A DNA stretch of 64,000 nt from an uncultured Acidobacteriia bacterium (GTDB lineage: Bacteria; Acidobacteriota; Terriglobia; Bryobacterales; Bryobacteraceae). Location: NCBI GenBank assembly GCA_903900705.1, contig CAIUOG010000172.1:1-64000 (forward strand), written 5' to 3'. The notes under the pieces were generated by a model. The model saw nothing but the letters and a program-made list of their open reading frames with translations. It had not been told where the DNA came from and made no database searches. The translations under genes and the position numbers were made by a program. This document shows, piece after piece, positions 62,383 through 64,000 of the stretch (position 1 is the stretch's first letter; the number at the start of each line of letters is the position of its first letter).

Positions 62383-63165
62383 ATGAAAAGCAGCAGCATG
62401 AAGAGCCCGGCTGAAAGTCCCGCCCCCGCCGTTGTCCGGAATAACGAATACGACCCGTTCGCAGGCATTTACAACCGCCACTGGGGCCGCGACTACCGCG
62501 CCGAGGCGCTGCCGGTCATCGAACGGCTGCTGCTCGCCCGCCTGAAAACAGGCGCAGCCGTGCTCGATGTCTGCTGTGGCACCGGTCAGTTCACGGAAAT
62601 GGTGCGCGGGCTGGGTTTTGAGACCGCCGGCCTCGACGCCTCCGGCCAGATGATCAATTTTGCCCGCCAGAACGCCCCCGAAATTCGCTTCACGGTCGCT
62701 GATGCCCGCGATTTCCAGCTCGACCGCAAATTCCACGCCGCCTATTCCGTCTTCGAGAGCCTGAATCATATCCGAGACACCGAGGCCCTGCTGACCGTTT
62801 TCAAATGCGTCCGCAAACACTTGAAACCACGCGCGCCCTTTCTTTTCGATCTCAACCGCGAAGCGGCCTTCCGCCTCTACTGGAATACCGTGGACGCTTT
62901 GGTGACCGAAGAGGACGTTTGCATTCTGCGCATGGACTACGATGACGAAACTCGCCTCGGGAACTGCGCCATGACCACCTTCCGCAAAGACCGCGTCTGG
63001 AAACGCGACGACTTCACGATTCAGCAGGTCTGCCACGAGGAAACGGCCGTGCAGGCGGCCCTCGGCAAGGCAGGCTTCAAAGATGTGACTCTCTACGACG
63101 CGCGGGACGCCGGCATGCGGGGTGACGCCGGCTACGCCCGGACGTTCTTCCTCGCCATCGCCTGA
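62383..63165 (+). CDS. Class I SAM-dependent methyltransferase
   Basis: 260 residues. The N-terminus resembles the ubiquinone/mycolic-type methyltransferases (YDPFAGIYNRHWG). SAM-binding motif I is VLDVCCGTGQFTEMV, motif II GLDASGQMINFARQ, and motif post I VADARDFQL. The C-terminal half (EEDVCILRMDYDDETRLG, TFRKDRVWKRDDF) is a beta-strand-rich substrate lid. Substrate unknown. It is divergent from clpS and ends just before the HlyD-like gene region. Confidence 0.85.
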   Translation: MKSSSMKSPAESPAPAVVRNNEYDPFAGIYNRHWGRDYRAEALPVIERLLLARLKTGAAVLDVCCGTGQFTEMVRGLGFETAGLDASGQMINFARQNAPEIRFTVADARDFQLDRKFHAAYSVFESLNHIRDTEALLTVFKCVRKHLKPRAPFLFDLNREAAFRLYWNTVDALVTEEDVCILRMDYDDETRLGNCAMTTFRKDRVWKRDDFTIQQVCHEETAVQAALGKAGFKDVTLYDARDAGMRGDAGYARTFFLAIA

Positions 63166-63286
63166 GGCCGCCCTCTCAGCTCCGCTATCCACAAACGGGT
63201 CCGCTATCCTCAAATATGCAAGCGCGCGCTGTCATTTCCACGCAGCTTCCGGAACTTGGCTTGCATCCAAAACGGTGAAGAACAAC

Positions 63287-64000
63287 ATGGCGGAGCAAGC
63301 GGAAGTGAAAGACACGTTGGACGCCGGCACAAAGCCGAAGCGCGGCATGGGCGCCGTTGGCTGGATTGTGCTCGTTGCCGTCCTGGCGGTTGCGGGGTTC
63401 GGCGGCATGAAGCTCTGGAGCTGGCTGCAGTCTTACGAAGAAACGGACGACGCGCAGATTGACGGCGATATTTACTCGGTCACCAGCCGCATCGGCGGCT
63501 CTCTGAAAGCCGTGTATGTGCAGGACAATCAGCAGGTGAAGGCCGGCCAGTTGCTGGCTGAACTCGACCCCGCCGATTACCAGTTAGCTGTCGCCCAGGC
63601 GACCGCTACGCTCAATGAGGCCCGCACGCAGGTGGCGGCAGTCCGCCCCAACGTCAGCATCACTTCCACCTCCACCGATACAGCCGTTTCCAGCTACCAG
63701 GCGGACATTGCCGGGGCACTGGCGCAGGTGGCCGCAGCCCAGGCTCAGGCGGCCGCGGCGCAGCGGGACTACGAGTCTATCCTTGCCCAGATCCGTCAGG
63801 CCGAGGCCGACCAGGTGAAGACCCAGGCGGATCTCGCCCGTTATAAGCAACTCGTTGCCAAAGACGAGATCAGCAAACTGCAGTACGACCAGGTGGAGGC
63901 CTCCGCAAAATCCATGTCCGCCATGACGGACTCCCGCAAGGCCAGCGCCGAAGCCGCCGCCCGCAACGTGGAGGCTGCCGCCCGCAACGTGGAGGCTGCC
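63287..64000 (+). CDS. HlyD/EmrA-type membrane fusion protein, 5' part only
   Basis: 238 codons are seen before the window edge; there is no stop. The ATG at MAEQAEVKD has GGTGAAG upstream; an in-frame GTG four codons earlier is possible. A cytoplasmic tail and one membrane helix (GWIVLVAVLAVAGFGGMKLW) precede the biotinyl/lipoyl-type half-motif (DDAQIDGDIYSVTSRIGGSLKAVYV ... NQQVKAGQLLAELDPADYQLAVAQA) and a long Ala-rich coiled coil. It is the periplasmic adaptor of an MFS or ABC drug efflux system. The last bases contain a 21-base tandem repeat. Confidence 0.85.
   Translation, partial: MAEQAEVKDTLDAGTKPKRGMGAVGWIVLVAVLAVAGFGGMKLWSWLQSYEETDDAQIDGDIYSVTSRIGGSLKAVYVQDNQQVKAGQLLAELDPADYQLAVAQATATLNEARTQVAAVRPNVSITSTSTDTAVSSYQADIAGALAQVAAAQAQAAAAQRDYESILAQIRQAEADQVKTQADLARYKQLVAKDEISKLQYDQVEASAKSMSAMTDSRKASAEAAARNVEAAARNVEAA
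63956..63997 (+). repeat. 21-base tandem repeat in the adaptor coiled coil
   Basis: Two perfect copies of a 21-base unit encoding AARNVEA, at the end of the window. It adds exactly seven residues, one heptad of the coiled coil. The array may continue beyond the window. Confidence 0.75.

Noticed and set aside
63181-63220. Replication origin suggested by a TATCCACAA site
   Set aside because: One near-match plus an imperfect repeat only, with no AT-rich unwinding element and no dnaA or dnaN gene nearby.

Overview
The window is a stretch of GC-rich bacterial chromosome that most resembles Acidobacteriota of the Solibacter/Bryobacter group. Three things point that way: an NHL-repeat protein ending in the Solibacter-type C-terminal domain (59114-60901), a secreted VWFA-related protein of the acidobacterial type (21736-22686), and secreted proteins with the PDLSGVW motif or beta-propeller repeats. 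About 65 protein genes are densely packed, many with ATGA or TGATG overlaps. I see no rRNA, tRNA, CRISPR array, insertion sequence or prophage. This assignment rests on protein families only.

Layout. 0-3.3 kb: DsbA-like protein, altronate dehydratase (uxaA), secreted HIT-like protein. 3.5-9.1 kb: an unusual accessory locus with a collagen-like secreted protein, two near-identical phage-tail-collar (microcystin-dependent) proteins behind matching promoters, a small unknown protein, a GNAT acetyltransferase, and a fusion of Asp/Asn beta-hydroxylase, Nif11-like helical segment and sulfotransferase. 9.1-16.7 kb: PDLSGVW protein, ABA4-like membrane protein, MFS transporter, DUF779 plus aldehyde dehydrogenase, cinA, NHL propeller, pgpA. 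16.7-26.7 kb: yacG, rimO, YVTN propeller, kdsC, a beta-ketoacyl-synthase-like protein with a large insertion, VWFA protein, tilS, ftsH, HAD phosphatase.

26.7-45.7 kb is a signalling and surface-pilus region. It holds a receiver-coiled coil-membrane-TPR fusion, a coiled-coil membrane protein sharing a module with that fusion, a NarL-type kinase/regulator pair, another LuxR-type regulator and a PilZ protein. These lead into a Tad (Flp) pilus operon: polytopic membrane protein, two flp pilins, cpaB, secretin, tadZ, tadA, tadB, tadC, then two tiny one-helix membrane proteins. A prepilin peptidase (tadV) lies nearby on the other strand. No tadD, tadE or tadF is visible.

45.7-57 kb is rich in carbon catabolism: ROK kinase, soluble transhydrogenase (sthA), hexuronate-type MFS transporter, uronate isomerase, ethanolamine ammonia-lyase (eutBC), GH5-like glycosidase, replicative helicase (dnaB) and myo-inositol oxygenase. 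With uxaA at the left end, the window encodes several steps of inositol/uronate breakdown. The eutBC product acetaldehyde could be oxidised by the DUF779-associated aldehyde dehydrogenase. 56.5-64 kb: ferredoxin reductase-like and CbiX-like proteins, a zinc-finger protein, DUF72, the NHL protein, a PpiC-type isomerase, clpS, a methyltransferase, and the start of an HlyD/EmrA-type adaptor cut by the window edge.

The strongest candidates for something undescribed are the collar-protein/hydroxylase-Nif11-sulfotransferase locus, the receiver-TPR membrane fusion with its coiled-coil partner, and the pair of tiny membrane proteins downstream of tadC.
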